From Gp6-AA40 sp050742535 (GTDB taxonomy: Bacteria > Acidobacteriota > Vicinamibacteria > Vicinamibacterales > UBA2999), in the NCBI GenBank assembly GCA_050742535.1, contig JBOGIQ010000130.1:1-14567 (forward strand): a stretch of DNA of 14,567 nucleotides. Reading direction: 5' to 3'. Of this stretch, positions 8,872 to 14,567 are shown piece after piece (the stretch's first letter is position 1; each line of letters starts with the position of its first letter). The notes below the pieces were generated by a model. It saw only the letters and a list, made by a program, of their open reading frames with translations. It did no database searches and was not told where the DNA came from. Position numbers and translations under genes: made by a program.

Positions 8872-9250
8872 CGATGATCAGGATCAGCACCAGCAGCGCG
8901 ATGATGATCAGCGTCGTCGAGATGACGATGCGTGACTGGCCGCCGGCCAGCGCGCCCTCAACCTGCTGCGCCTGTGCCGCCACTCGCGCCAGATCCTCGC
9001 CCTGCAACGTCGACACCGCGCCCGTCGCCCGGCGCAGATCGATGCCGGCCCGTTCGGCGACAGCTTTGACTTCGGAGCGACCCAGCACACGCAGCACGGC
9101 CTCCCGATCGGCCGCGGTCGTGTCTACGTGCTGGCGCACGGCGGCGTCGAGCACCGATTGCGGTGCAGCATGAGTGGTTTGCGCCTGCAGCCGGGGCGCG
9201 GCGGCAGTCACCATCAGCAGAATTGCAACAAGTGAAACGAACAGTCGCAT
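8858..9250 (-). CDS. PA2779-family (DUF6627-like) membrane protein
   Basis: A 130-residue protein of unknown function from the family that sits beside PA2778-type C39 peptidases in many Gram-negative bacteria. It has an N-terminal signal peptide (1-23, ending LQA|Q) and a helical middle with the family pattern 'DREAVLRVLGRSEVKAVAERAGID' followed by 'VSTLQGEDLARVAAQ'. A strongly hydrophobic segment (about 108-129, rich in I/L/V) ends in VAVD. In relatives the middle reads DR..V...L.R.DV...L...G.D...A..RV..L.D.E....A, which fits well. It is predicted to be anchored in the inner membrane by its C-terminus with the helical part in the periplasm. The start is an ATG with a strong AGGAGGG ribosome-binding site 7 bases upstream. 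The 14-bp overlap with the next gene, which carries the C39 domain, repeats the known gene pairing and supports a joint function. Confidence 0.85.
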   Translation of the reverse strand: MRLFVSLVAILLMVTAAAPRLQAQTTHAAPQSVLDAAVRQHVDTTAADREAVLRVLGRSEVKAVAERAGIDLRRATGAVSTLQGEDLARVAAQAQQVEGALAGGQSRIVISTTLIIIALLVLILIIVAVD

Positions 9251-9255
9251 GCGTG

Positions 9256-9276
9256 CCCTCCTGAAATCGCATTGTA
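9256..9276 (-). promoter_or_regulatory. Strong RBS and -10-like box before the PA2779-family gene
   Basis: On the minus strand, TACAAT (9276-9271) is followed by AGGAGGG (9262-9256). A start point near 9264 would give a very short leader. TTGGCG lies 21 bp upstream of the TACAAT, longer than usual, so a separate promoter is possible but not firm. The RBS is the best in the window and suggests strong expression of the peptidase pair independent of the kinase gene. Confidence 0.4.
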
Positions 9277-9304
9277 GCGGAGCCGGCGCAGTTGAGTCGC
9301 CAAT

Positions 9305-9763
9305 TTAACGCGGCTGCGGTGCAACGTCGAACGATCGCGCCTCCTCGTTGACGGCCACTGTGAACAGACGGTCGAACCCCTCCTCGTACGCCGGTCGCTC
9401 GAGCCGTTTTCGCGCGGCGAAGATCGCGACCGCGGGGACGCGGTTCCGGCCCTCGCGCGCCCGGTTGCGCCGAAGCGCGTCGGCCGCTTCCGTCGGGAAG
9501 AAATAGCCTGCAACCTCTGCGCCGTGGCGCCGCGCAATGGCAATGATCGCAGCGCGATCGGCGACGGTGGGATTCGTGTTATCCACCGCGACGGAGCGGC
9601 CGGCGGCGAGCGCAGCGTCGATCAGCTCGTTCTGGCGACGCTGCGGCTGACGGTTGTGGCGCATGGCATCCTTGCTGACGTGGTCGTGTGTGCCGGCAAA
9701 CCGCTCCAGATAGAACGTCGTCTTGCCAGACGCCGGTAAGCCGATCAGGATCACGCATTCCAT
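9305..9763 (-). CDS. P-loop kinase of the polynucleotide-kinase/AAA_33 type
   Basis: A 152-residue cytoplasmic ATP-binding protein. The Walker A motif is G8-L-P-A-S-G-K-T15 at the very N-terminus. 'VSKDAMR' (29-35) and 'VAVDNTNPT' (58-66, D61) match the polynucleotide-kinase 5'-phosphatase/kinase and zeta-toxin-like group of small P-loop kinases. An Arg-rich 'lid' region (about 96-107) follows. There is no fused phosphatase or ligase domain, so the substrate (nucleic acid 5'-OH, nucleoside or other small molecule) cannot be stated. Its ATG (9763-9761) overlaps the ATG of the divergent methyltransferase in the palindrome CATG. The stop is 54 bp from the PA2779-family start, so it may be the first gene of that cluster, though the strong RBS and possible promoter in the gap allow independent expression. 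Confidence 0.82.
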   Translation of the reverse strand: MECVILIGLPASGKTTFYLERFAGTHDHVSKDAMRHNRQPQRRQNELIDAALAAGRSVAVDNTNPTVADRAAIIAIARRHGAEVAGYFFPTEAADALRRNRAREGRNRVPAVAIFAARKRLERPAYEEGFDRLFTVAVNEEARSFDVAPQPR

Positions 9764-10532
9764 GTGTATCTCAGCGCAGGACGAACGCTTTACCCGGTGG
9801 CTGGCGTCGCTCGAAACGCGTCACCTTGCCGACTTCCGGGTGGCCGAAGTCACGCGCGCGCTCCGGGCATTGTCGTCCGCGTATGTACAACGCCGTCAGA
9901 AACTTGCTGCCGGAGCGGCTCTCTCCTCCCCCGGCAAGCGGGCGGCATTCGCGCTGTTTTATGGCCCGCTTCACCTGCTGACCGTCGCGCACATCGTCCG
10001 CGCCGTCGGCGGCGGCAGTCCCGCCCCAACCCAGATTCTCGATCTTGGGTCCGGTACCGGAGTCGCGGCGGCCGCCTGGGCGGTCTGTGCGGGTACGAGT
10101 CCTTCGATCCTCGGCATCGATCGCCATCCGTGGGCAGTGGAAGAAAGCCGGCGCACCTATCGGGATCTGAACCTGCGCGGGCATGCGCGGGTTGGCAATC
10201 TGAAACGCCTTCCTGCGGTCGGCTCGTCCGGCGCGGTTATCGCGGCTTATACCCTCAATGAGCTGGACGACCGTCAACGACACGCCGTGGAGATGCATCT
10301 GCTGGAGGCGGCGACTCGCGGGACGCGGCTGCTCATCGTCGAGCCGATTGCCCGCGCGGTCACGCCATGGTGGGACGAGACCGCCGCGCGCATCAAAGGT
10401 CTTGGGGGACGGGAGGACGACTGGCGCATTCCTGTTGAGCTGCCGCCACTGCTGCGCCTGCTCGACAAGTCGGCGGGACTCCACCATGAGGAGTTGACGG
10501 CACGGAGCCTCTATGTGGGTGAAAGGCCGTAG
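9762..10532 (+). CDS. SAM-dependent methyltransferase, Rsm22-like
   Basis: A 256-residue class I methyltransferase. Motif I is 'ILDLGSGTG' (92-100), with an acidic residue for the SAM ribose at D120 in 'ILGIDRHPWAV'. The motif IV region is 'VIAAYTLNELDD' (159-170). The helical N-terminal part ('LSSAYVQRRQKL...ALFYGPLHLLTVAHIV') followed by motif I, and the AYTLNEL sequence, resemble the Rsm22 family linked to small ribosomal subunit maturation. The Cys-rich C-terminal iron-sulfur motifs of longer Rsm22 proteins are not present, so I keep the substrate open. The start is taken at ATG 9762 (MCISAQDERFTRW), sharing CATG with the divergent kinase start. A TTG at 9723 would run 40 bp into the kinase and is disfavoured. 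A later start is possible, as no good ribosome-binding site is close. Convergent with the carbonic anhydrase gene. Confidence 0.78.
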   Translation: MCISAQDERFTRWLASLETRHLADFRVAEVTRALRALSSAYVQRRQKLAAGAALSSPGKRAAFALFYGPLHLLTVAHIVRAVGGGSPAPTQILDLGSGTGVAAAAWAVCAGTSPSILGIDRHPWAVEESRRTYRDLNLRGHARVGNLKRLPAVGSSGAVIAAYTLNELDDRQRHAVEMHLLEAATRGTRLLIVEPIARAVTPWWDETAARIKGLGGREDDWRIPVELPPLLRLLDKSAGLHHEELTARSLYVGERP

Positions 10533-10539
10533 AGATGTA

Positions 10540-10561
10540 GCTTCCGCCTTAAGGCGGAAGC
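10540..10561. repeat. 22-bp perfect palindrome (REP-like element) between convergent genes
   Basis: The half-site gcttccgcctt is followed directly by its reverse complement aaggcggaagc. The palindrome lies 8 bp after the methyltransferase stop, flanked by 'gta' and 'cac' like the similar elements at 13522 and 14187. It could form a hairpin that ends transcription, but no T-run follows. The rest of the 115-bp gap to 10648 shows nothing recognisable. Confidence 0.85.
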
Positions 10562-10647
10562 CACGGTGCGTGACCGCCTTATTTCATTCGGCCGCTGGCG
10601 TCCAAGGGCAAATGCGGTGACGTGACGGCGAATCGGGATGGCGGGAA

Positions 10648-11301
10648 TCAGGCGTGAATGGCAGCGACAGCGCGGGCATATTCGTCGGCGACACCCGGAA
10701 CTGTCGAGGCGACGAAGCCGAGATCGCGAAGCAGCCCGTCCCGCAGCGAGTAGATCCAGCTGTGGATCGACAGTTCCTGGCCCCGGGTCCACGCATCGCG
10801 CACAACCGTGGTCTGGCAGACGTTGCGCGCCTGCTCGATGACGTTCAGCTCGCAGAGGCGATCCATCGCGGGCTCGTCGGGGGTCTCGGGGCCAATGAGG
10901 TCGACGTGACGGTCGTGCACGTCCTGGACGTGACGCAGCCAGTTATCGATCAATCCGAGAGAGTCGCGGCGGTACGCGGCCTGAATCCCGCCGCATCCGT
11001 AATGGCCGCAGACGATCACGTGACTCACGCGCAACACGTCGATCGCAAACTGCAGCACGGACAGGCAGTTCAGATCCGTGTGCACGACGACGTTCGCCAC
11101 GTTGCGGTGAACGAACAGCTCGCCGGGTGCGAGGCCGACGATCTCGTTCGCGGGCACACGGCTGTCCGAACAGCCGATCCACAGATACCGCGGCGTCTGT
11201 TGTGCGGAGAGCTTGAGGAAGAATTCAGGCTCGCGCGCCGTGATGTCGCGTGCCCAGGCGCGATTCTGAGCGAAGAGCTCGTGAAGCGGTTGTGTGCTCA
11301 C
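10648..11301 (-). CDS. can: Beta-class carbonic anhydrase
   Basis: Interconverts CO2 and bicarbonate in the cytoplasm, supplying bicarbonate for carboxylation reactions. The 217 residues match the length and sequence pattern of Escherichia coli Can almost throughout: 'FLKLSAQQTPRYLWIGCSDSRVPANEI', 'PGELFVHRNVANVVVHTDLNCLSVLQFAIDVL', 'CGHYGCGGIQAA', 'LCELNVIEQ' and 'GLLRDLG'. Zinc ligands are C44, H100 and C103, with the D46-R48 dyad in C-S-D-S-R. The start is GTG at 11301-11299, overlapping the DinB gene stop by 4 bp (GTGA), so the two are translationally coupled. It ends facing the methyltransferase gene. Confidence 0.97.
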   Translation of the reverse strand: MSTQPLHELFAQNRAWARDITAREPEFFLKLSAQQTPRYLWIGCSDSRVPANEIVGLAPGELFVHRNVANVVVHTDLNCLSVLQFAIDVLRVSHVIVCGHYGCGGIQAAYRRDSLGLIDNWLRHVQDVHDRHVDLIGPETPDEPAMDRLCELNVIEQARNVCQTTVVRDAWTRGQELSIHSWIYSLRDGLLRDLGFVASTVPGVADEYARAVAAIHA

Positions 11302-11756
11302 GGTTTCAACAGGCTGCGGAGTTGTTCGAGATGGTGGCGAAGGTGCCGGACGTAGTCTTCCATCAGAAAGCCCAGCGTCACTACATCGCCGTCAGGACCC
11401 TGGCCCGAGCTGGAAAGCGCTTCCGCAGGCGTCGTCGCGATGACGTGGGCCAGGTGCCGGTTATACGCCGACCAGAGCGCGACGATGTCCCGAAATGGAA
11501 CCTGGGCATAGCGCTGCCTTCCGACCCAGTCATCCTGGTTGTATCCCTGAAAAACCACGGGGGGCGCATCCCGCCCGACCACGAAACGCCGGTGGTTGTT
11601 GCAGGCGGAATCGACGAGGTGGCCGAGAACTTCCCGGGCACACCAGCCGTCCTCCCGTGGCCGCTCCGATGTCCTCGTTTCGTCCGCACGCTGAAACAAT
11701 TCGAGGCCGTCTCGTATGGCGGCGTGTAAATCGGCGGCGATGGCGGCTGGCGTCAT
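11298..11756 (-). CDS. DinB-family four-helix-bundle protein
   Basis: A 152-residue cytoplasmic protein of the DinB/YfiT-like superfamily, a four-helix bundle with a metal site made by three histidines. Candidate ligands are H46 in 'REVLGHLVDSACNNHRRF' and H138 and H142 in 'DYVRHLRHHLEQL', the usual H...HxxxH arrangement. Some members are thiol-dependent transferases (bacillithiol, mycothiol); most, like this one, are of unknown activity. A helical start ('AAIAADLHAAIRDGLELFQRADE') and 'WCAREVLGHLVDS' fit the family closely. The ATG at 11756 has no clear ribosome-binding site. It overlaps the carbonic anhydrase gene by 4 bp, so the two form an operon, but I see no biochemical reason for the pairing. 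Confidence 0.88.
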   Translation of the reverse strand: MTPAAIAADLHAAIRDGLELFQRADETRTSERPREDGWCAREVLGHLVDSACNNHRRFVVGRDAPPVVFQGYNQDDWVGRQRYAQVPFRDIVALWSAYNRHLAHVIATTPAEALSSSGQGPDGDVVTLGFLMEDYVRHLRHHLEQLRSLLKP

Positions 11757-11898
11757 GGGGGTAGAAATAGGCCGGAAACTTGCGTTCGGGCTGTCACATG
11801 ATACAAATTGCCGGTATTCGGTAGTTCTTTTGTAGTATCTGATCGTTTCGGGTCTGCCCGCGGGGGGGCCTCAGGTTGCGCTTCGGAAAGGAGCCACG
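11757..11898. other. Divergent intergenic region between the DinB operon and the cytochrome gene
   Basis: This 142-bp region must carry the promoters of both divergent units. It contains an AT-richer core (about 11797-11842). On the plus strand TAGTAT follows TTGCCG, with a spacing of about 19 bp, a weak promoter candidate for the cytochrome gene. AAAGGAG, 6-7 bases before the ATG at 11899, is a strong ribosome-binding site. No operator or RNA element is recognised. Confidence 0.5.
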
Positions 11899-12354
11899 AT
11901 GCGGATTGTGTCCAGTTCAATAGTTCTGGCGGCGTTTGTTCTCGCCAGTGCCAGCACCGTCGTCATCGCGCAGGGCGGCAAGCCGGTGACGGTCGAGCAG
12001 CACGCCGCCACGATGAAAATCGTTCAACAGAACATGGGGGCGGCGAATAAGGCGCTGAAGGGCGGCGATGCAGCAGCCGCGGCGCCGGCCGCCGAGGCGC
12101 TTGTCGCGGCGTTCACCACGATCGAAATGTTTTACACCCAGCGGAACAAGCCCGATGCCATCAAACTAGCGCAGACCGCAAAGACCGGCGCCCAGGACGT
12201 TGTCGCGGCGCTCAAGGCCGGCGACACGATGAAGGCGCAGATGTCGCTCGGGAACACCCAGGGCACCTGCAAGCAGTGCCACGGGATGTATCGCGAAGGC
12301 GACGCGCAGACCGGCTACAAGTTCAACGCCGCGTCCGGCATCACCCCTCCGTAA
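11899..12354 (+). CDS. Class II (c'-type) cytochrome c
   Basis: A 151-residue periplasmic haem protein. A signal peptide (about 1-24, ending VIA|Q) is followed by a helical bundle with Ala/Lys-rich helices ('TVEQHAATMKIVQQNMGAANKAL', 'AAAAPAAEALVAAFTTIEMFYTQR', 'AIKLAQTAKTGAQDVVAALKAGD'). A single haem-binding motif, C124-K-Q-C127-H128, sits near the C-terminus, the position typical of class II cytochromes. H128 is the proximal ligand; the distal position in cytochrome c' is usually open, and methionines M39 or M46 in the first helix are candidates if it is six-coordinate. A role in electron transfer or gas binding cannot be told apart from sequence. It is transcribed alone, with a strong AAAGGAG before the ATG, and followed by a hairpin at 12371-12400. 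Confidence 0.88.
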   Translation: MRIVSSSIVLAAFVLASASTVVIAQGGKPVTVEQHAATMKIVQQNMGAANKALKGGDAAAAAPAAEALVAAFTTIEMFYTQRNKPDAIKLAQTAKTGAQDVVAALKAGDTMKAQMSLGNTQGTCKQCHGMYREGDAQTGYKFNAASGITPP

Positions 12355-12370
12355 GCGTTTCACCCGGGTC

Positions 12371-12400
12371 ACCGGTGGCGGACGTGCGTCCGCTACCGGT
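12371..12400. repeat. Hairpin after the cytochrome gene, REP-like
   Basis: accggtggcggacg (12371-12384) and cgtccgctaccggt (12387-12400) pair at 13 of 14 positions around TG. The core GCGGACG/CGTCCGC resembles the other spacer palindromes in the window. It lies 16 bp past the cytochrome stop and overlaps the possible GTG starts of the broken phosphoesterase, so it may act as a terminator-like structure or be an inserted repeat. Confidence 0.75.
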
Positions 12401-13515
12401 GCTCCATTCTTCCCGTCCGGACGAGTGGGCCGTGCCGGAGTTTCACGCCGAACCGTATCTCCACCTTGCCAGCCTCTCCGACACCTCCGCGCTGATCGCC
12501 TGGGGCGCTTTCTATTTCAAGACGCGGTCACCGTCAAAGGCGAGCGCTGGGGACACGAGGAACGGTGGGACTGGTCGCACACCGACGTCGAAGGTCTGGT
12601 GCAGCGCGGCGGACGGTACGTCAACGAATTCCGCACCTTTCCCGATCCGAAACAGCCGCTCGACGCGCCTGTTACGTTCATCGTGCTCGGCGACTACGGC
12701 ACCGGGATCCGGCGATCGACGCCGAAGCGGCGTCAGCGCGAAGTCGCGCTTGCCATGCAGGCCGTGTTCGACCGGCACGACGTTCGCTTCGTCATCACCG
12801 CGGGCGACAACATCTACGCCGGAATGCGCATCCTCGGGCTGCCGCTCGGGACGAGCACGGGCGACGAGGACGACGAATGGTTCTTCACGTTCTTCCAGCC
12901 CTACCGCTACCTCTACCTGCGGGAGCGGTTCGCGGCTGATGCACAGTCGGGCCGGGCCTCACTCGATCCGGGACTCTTCTACCGGTTCCACTATGGGCGC
13001 GACCTCGAGTTCGTGTGCCTGGACACCTCCAAGGAGCACTTCTTCCGCGGCAAGCGTCTCTTCGAATATCCGAAACACCGCGAGTGGCTCGAACGGGCGA
13101 TGGCATCCGACGAAAGGACGCGGTGGCGCGTCGCGTGCTGCCATCACCCGCCCTACTGCGCCGGGCCGAAACACGGAAATACCGCATGGATCAGTTAATT
13201 CCCCTGTTTGCCAGCGGCGGTGTGCGGGCGGTCTTCAGCGGACACGAGCACAATTTCCAGCACTCCTCTCACGGCGGCATCGACTATTTCGTGACCGGCG
13301 CCGGCAGCAAAGTCCGCAAAGGCTCTCCAGGCAAGTTCGAGGAAGCGCATACGCGAAGCTGGTCGGACCATGCGCATTTCCTGCTCGTCACCGTCGACCA
13401 CGCCACGCTGCGCGTCGATCCGATCGGCGAGCTCATCGACGGCAACATCCAGTCGCTGCCACGATTCGATCGCCATGGCTTGCCGGTCACGGATCGAATC
13501 GTCGTCGAACGATGA
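12399..13515 (+). pseudogene. Calcineurin-like metallophosphoesterase (purple-acid-phosphatase-like), broken by two frameshifts
   Basis: One protein is spread over three frames. Part one (from GTG 12399, or 12375/12384) reads '...DEWAVPEFHAEPYLHLAS...ALIAWGAFYF' until about 12519. Part two reads 'DAVTVKGERWGHEERWDW' to 'HHPPYCAGPKHGNT', then meets a TAA at 13196. Part three resumes at about 13186 with 'MDQLIPLFASGGVRAVFSGHEHNFQ' and ends at 13515. Metal-binding motifs appear in the right order: GDYGTG (12689-12706), GDN (12803-12811), HHPPY (13142-13156) and GHEHNFQ (13240-13260). Adding one base at about 12519-12521 and one at about 13181-13186 would restore a single reading frame of roughly 370 residues. 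Neither site is a known slippery heptamer, so programmed frameshifting is unlikely. The cause is either recent decay or two one-base losses in the sequence or assembly; everything else is conserved, so the loss would be recent. Confidence 0.82.
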
Positions 13516-13521
13516 GTGCTA

Positions 13522-13537
13522 TCCGGCTTAAGCCGGA
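13522..13537. repeat. 16-bp perfect palindrome (REP-like element)
   Basis: tccggctt followed by its reverse complement aagccgga, 6 bp after the end of the phosphoesterase reading frame and followed by 'ctccac'. It has the same architecture as the palindrome at 10540-10561 and the units at 14187-14267. Read through, it gives the peptide AIRLKPDST. Confidence 0.8.
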
Positions 13538-13590
13538 CTCCACGATGCGGCACTTGCGTTGCAGTCGCCCGGCGGGGGAGTACGCGCAAT

Positions 13591-14154
13591 ATGGCTGAAG
13601 TTCTGGTGTCGTTCGACCAACCTGTTCGTGACGAGCTTGGCGAGTACCACGCGCGCGCCGTCGGCAGGCCGGCGGACGATGGCATGTGGGAAGGGTGGAT
13701 CGAGTTCACGCCGATCGACGGCAGCACCGAAGTGCTCGTCACAGGCGCTGAATCGCGCCAGCCGGAACGCGAACATCTTGTGTATTGGGCGACCGGACTC
13801 ACACCGATCTTCCTCGAAGGTGCCCTCGAGCGCGCTCGCCGTCCGGTGACGGTTCGTGTCCGGCCGCTGGAGATCCCGATGTCTACCGAGCCGAAGCCTC
13901 GGGACCCTGTGGTCCCACGGGTCATGCCGCCGGGACCGGAGCCTGTATTGGATCCGTTCGAGGTGGGTGGAAAAAACCTCGATATCCTGCGCCAGGAGCT
14001 TGGCGCGCTGAACCGCCCACGCCTTCTGAACATCATCGCCGCCTACGACCTGAACCCCGGCGGGGAGGACGTGTCCTGGATGTCGGATCGGCAGCTCATC
14101 CAGTTCATCGTCACCGCCGTCGAGGCACAGATCACGCTTCGCAGCCGCATCTGA
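13591..14154 (+). CDS. Conserved-looking hypothetical protein, two-part
   Basis: I do not recognise this 187-residue protein. No signal peptide or membrane segment is seen, so it is probably cytoplasmic. The N-terminal half (1-90) looks like a compact alpha/beta unit: 'MAEVLVSFDQPVRDELGEYHARAVGRP', 'GMWEGWIEFTPIDG', 'EVLVTGAESRQP', 'LVYWATGLTPIFLEGALERA'. A Pro-rich linker (96-122) follows, then a helical C-terminal unit (128-182, 'LDILRQELGALNRPRLLNIIAAYDL' and 'MSDRQLIQFIVTAVEAQ') that resembles a small helix-hairpin such as a SAP-like or protein-binding module. The start is ATG at 13591, 11 bases after GGGGGAG. An upstream in-frame ATG at 13516 would translate the palindrome at 13522 and is rejected. 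Codon use matches the neighbours. It is followed by a tandem repeat, then the GcvT-like gene. Confidence 0.75.
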   Translation: MAEVLVSFDQPVRDELGEYHARAVGRPADDGMWEGWIEFTPIDGSTEVLVTGAESRQPEREHLVYWATGLTPIFLEGALERARRPVTVRVRPLEIPMSTEPKPRDPVVPRVMPPGPEPVLDPFEVGGKNLDILRQELGALNRPRLLNIIAAYDLNPGGEDVSWMSDRQLIQFIVTAVEAQITLRSRI

Positions 14155-14165
14155 AGCGCGGCGGG

Positions 14166-14171
14166 TATAAT
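14166..14171 (+). promoter_or_regulatory. -10-like box upstream of the GcvT-like gene
   Basis: TATAAT occurs 12 bases after the upstream stop, in a GC-rich setting where chance matches are rare. No -35 is visible at normal spacing. If used, the transcript would carry the 27-bp tandem repeats in its leader. Confidence 0.45.
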
Positions 14172-14186
14172 TCGCGCCTCTGTCAT

Positions 14187-14267
14187 GGGTCCGCCTGAAG
14201 GCGGACACTACGAGGGTCCGTCTGAAGGCGGACACTACGAAGGTCCGCGTGAAGCGGACGCTACCGA
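14187..14267 (+). repeat. Three tandem copies of a 27-bp palindromic unit in the leader of the last gene
   Basis: Copies lie at 14187-14213, 14214-14240 and 14241-14267. Each begins (g/a)ggtccg, carries a CCGCCTGAAGGCGG-type hairpin core and ends in a(c/g)... 'ctac(c)ga'. Copies one and two differ at one base; copy three is more diverged. A fourth partial start, aggtccg, lies at 14274-14280, just before the next ATG. The hairpin core is related to those at 10540 and 13522. Confidence 0.92.
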
Positions 14268-14285
14268 TGGCAGAGGTCCGCCACT

Positions 14286-14567
14286 ATGAGCCCCCAGAAT
14301 CTCGAACAACTGCTCCGGACCGTCGAGAGTCCGGTCGACATGCTCCGCAACTCGCAGATCGGCCCGTATGCGTTTCCGGTCGTGCGCCACGAGTTCACCA
14401 ACTGGCGCGACGAGCAGCGCTCGTGGCGTCATACGTGCGCGCTGTTCGACCAGTCGCACCACATGACCGACCTGTATGTTGAGGGCCCGGACGCGCTTCA
14501 GCTGCTCTCTTCGCTGGCCGTCAACAGCTTCAAGGGTTTCAAGGTCAATCAGGCCAAGCAGCTCATC
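14286..14567 (+). CDS. GcvT-fold aminomethyltransferase / tetrahydrofolate-dependent O-demethylase family, N-terminal part
   Basis: The first 94 codons of a folate-binding protein of the GcvT superfamily; the gene leaves the window at the right edge. The start reads MSPQNLEQLLRTVESPVDML, then 'RNSQIGPYAFPVVRHEFTNWRDEQRSWRHTCALFDQSHHMTDLYVEGPDALQLLSSLAVNSFKGF'. The FDQSHHMTDLYVEGPDAL stretch is the counterpart of the GcvT 'D.S....i.v.G.da...L' motif. The long version with NWRDEQ is typical of the vanillate/methylgallate O-demethylase (LigM-like) and related aminomethyltransferase branch, not of the glycine cleavage T protein itself. Known members move a methyl group from a methoxy-aromatic to tetrahydrofolate. 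The substrate cannot be decided from this part. Start: ATG 14286, with AGAGG about 10 bases upstream at the edge of the repeat. Confidence 0.85.
   Translation, partial: MSPQNLEQLLRTVESPVDMLRNSQIGPYAFPVVRHEFTNWRDEQRSWRHTCALFDQSHHMTDLYVEGPDALQLLSSLAVNSFKGFKVNQAKQLI

Noticed and set aside
9723..9761. Upstream TTG start for the methyltransferase
   Set aside because: It would overlap the kinase coding sequence antisense, lacks a ribosome-binding site, and adds residues with no family pattern.
10540..10561. Classical rho-independent terminator
   Set aside because: The hairpin is strong but no T-run follows on either strand, so it is listed as a repeat only.
12519..12525. Programmed ribosomal frameshift in the phosphoesterase gene
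   Set aside because: No slippery heptamer or downstream pseudoknot-like element is visible here or at the second shift site.
13015..13515. Separate 166-residue gene starting at 13015
   Set aside because: Only the part from about 13186 is real protein; it continues the phosphoesterase in a new frame and contains its GHEHNFQ motif.
13516..13590. N-terminal extension of the hypothetical protein from ATG 13516
   Set aside because: The extension translates a REP-like palindrome; ATG 13591 has a purine-rich RBS and begins the protein-like sequence.

Overview
The window is GC-rich bacterial chromosome with densely packed genes and short intergenic gaps. Gene content (TPP-riboswitch thiC, outer-membrane barrels, lipoprotein, class II cytochrome c) indicates a Gram-negative, diderm bacterium. 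The spacers carry small palindromic elements with a CCGCCTtAAGGCGG-type core. When read through, these encode peptides of the 'RLKPDST' kind, which I associate with Acidobacteriota, especially Vicinamibacteria. That placement is an inference from recall, not a computed result. There is no phage, IS, CRISPR or RNA-gene signature, so this looks like ordinary chromosome, not a mobile island.

Layout. Positions 1-2000 (minus strand) hold a TPP riboswitch, thiC, and the start of an M32 carboxypeptidase three bases downstream. Positions 2006-3300 (plus) hold a secreted Pro-rich/carboxypeptidase-regulatory/cupin-like protein and a zinc-ribbon thioredoxin (TrxC type) two bases apart. Positions 3301-3460 are a repeat that fills the gap between two convergent stop codons exactly. 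Positions 3461-9763 (minus) are a five-gene co-directional envelope cluster, listed in transcription order: a P-loop kinase, a PA2779-family membrane protein, a C39-like cysteine peptidase fused to TPR, POTRA and Omp85-type barrel regions, an HExxH metallopeptidase fused to a TolB-like propeller and an Omp85-type barrel, and a small lipoprotein. A methyltransferase (9762-10532, plus) starts on the same CATG as the kinase. Then come a DinB protein and a beta-carbonic anhydrase (minus, overlapping by 4 bp), a class II cytochrome c (plus), a metallophosphoesterase broken by two frameshifts, an unrecognised 187-residue protein, and the start of a GcvT-fold folate-dependent demethylase/aminomethyltransferase that runs off the window.

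How the genes fit together. The most striking part is 3461-9250: two peptidases of unrelated catalytic class, side by side, each apparently anchored in the outer membrane by its own Omp85-superfamily barrel. They lie next to a PA2779-family helper and a lipoprotein. I read this as a candidate outer-membrane proteolysis or processing module. The remaining genes are metabolic or housekeeping (thiamine, CO2/bicarbonate, redox, one-carbon).
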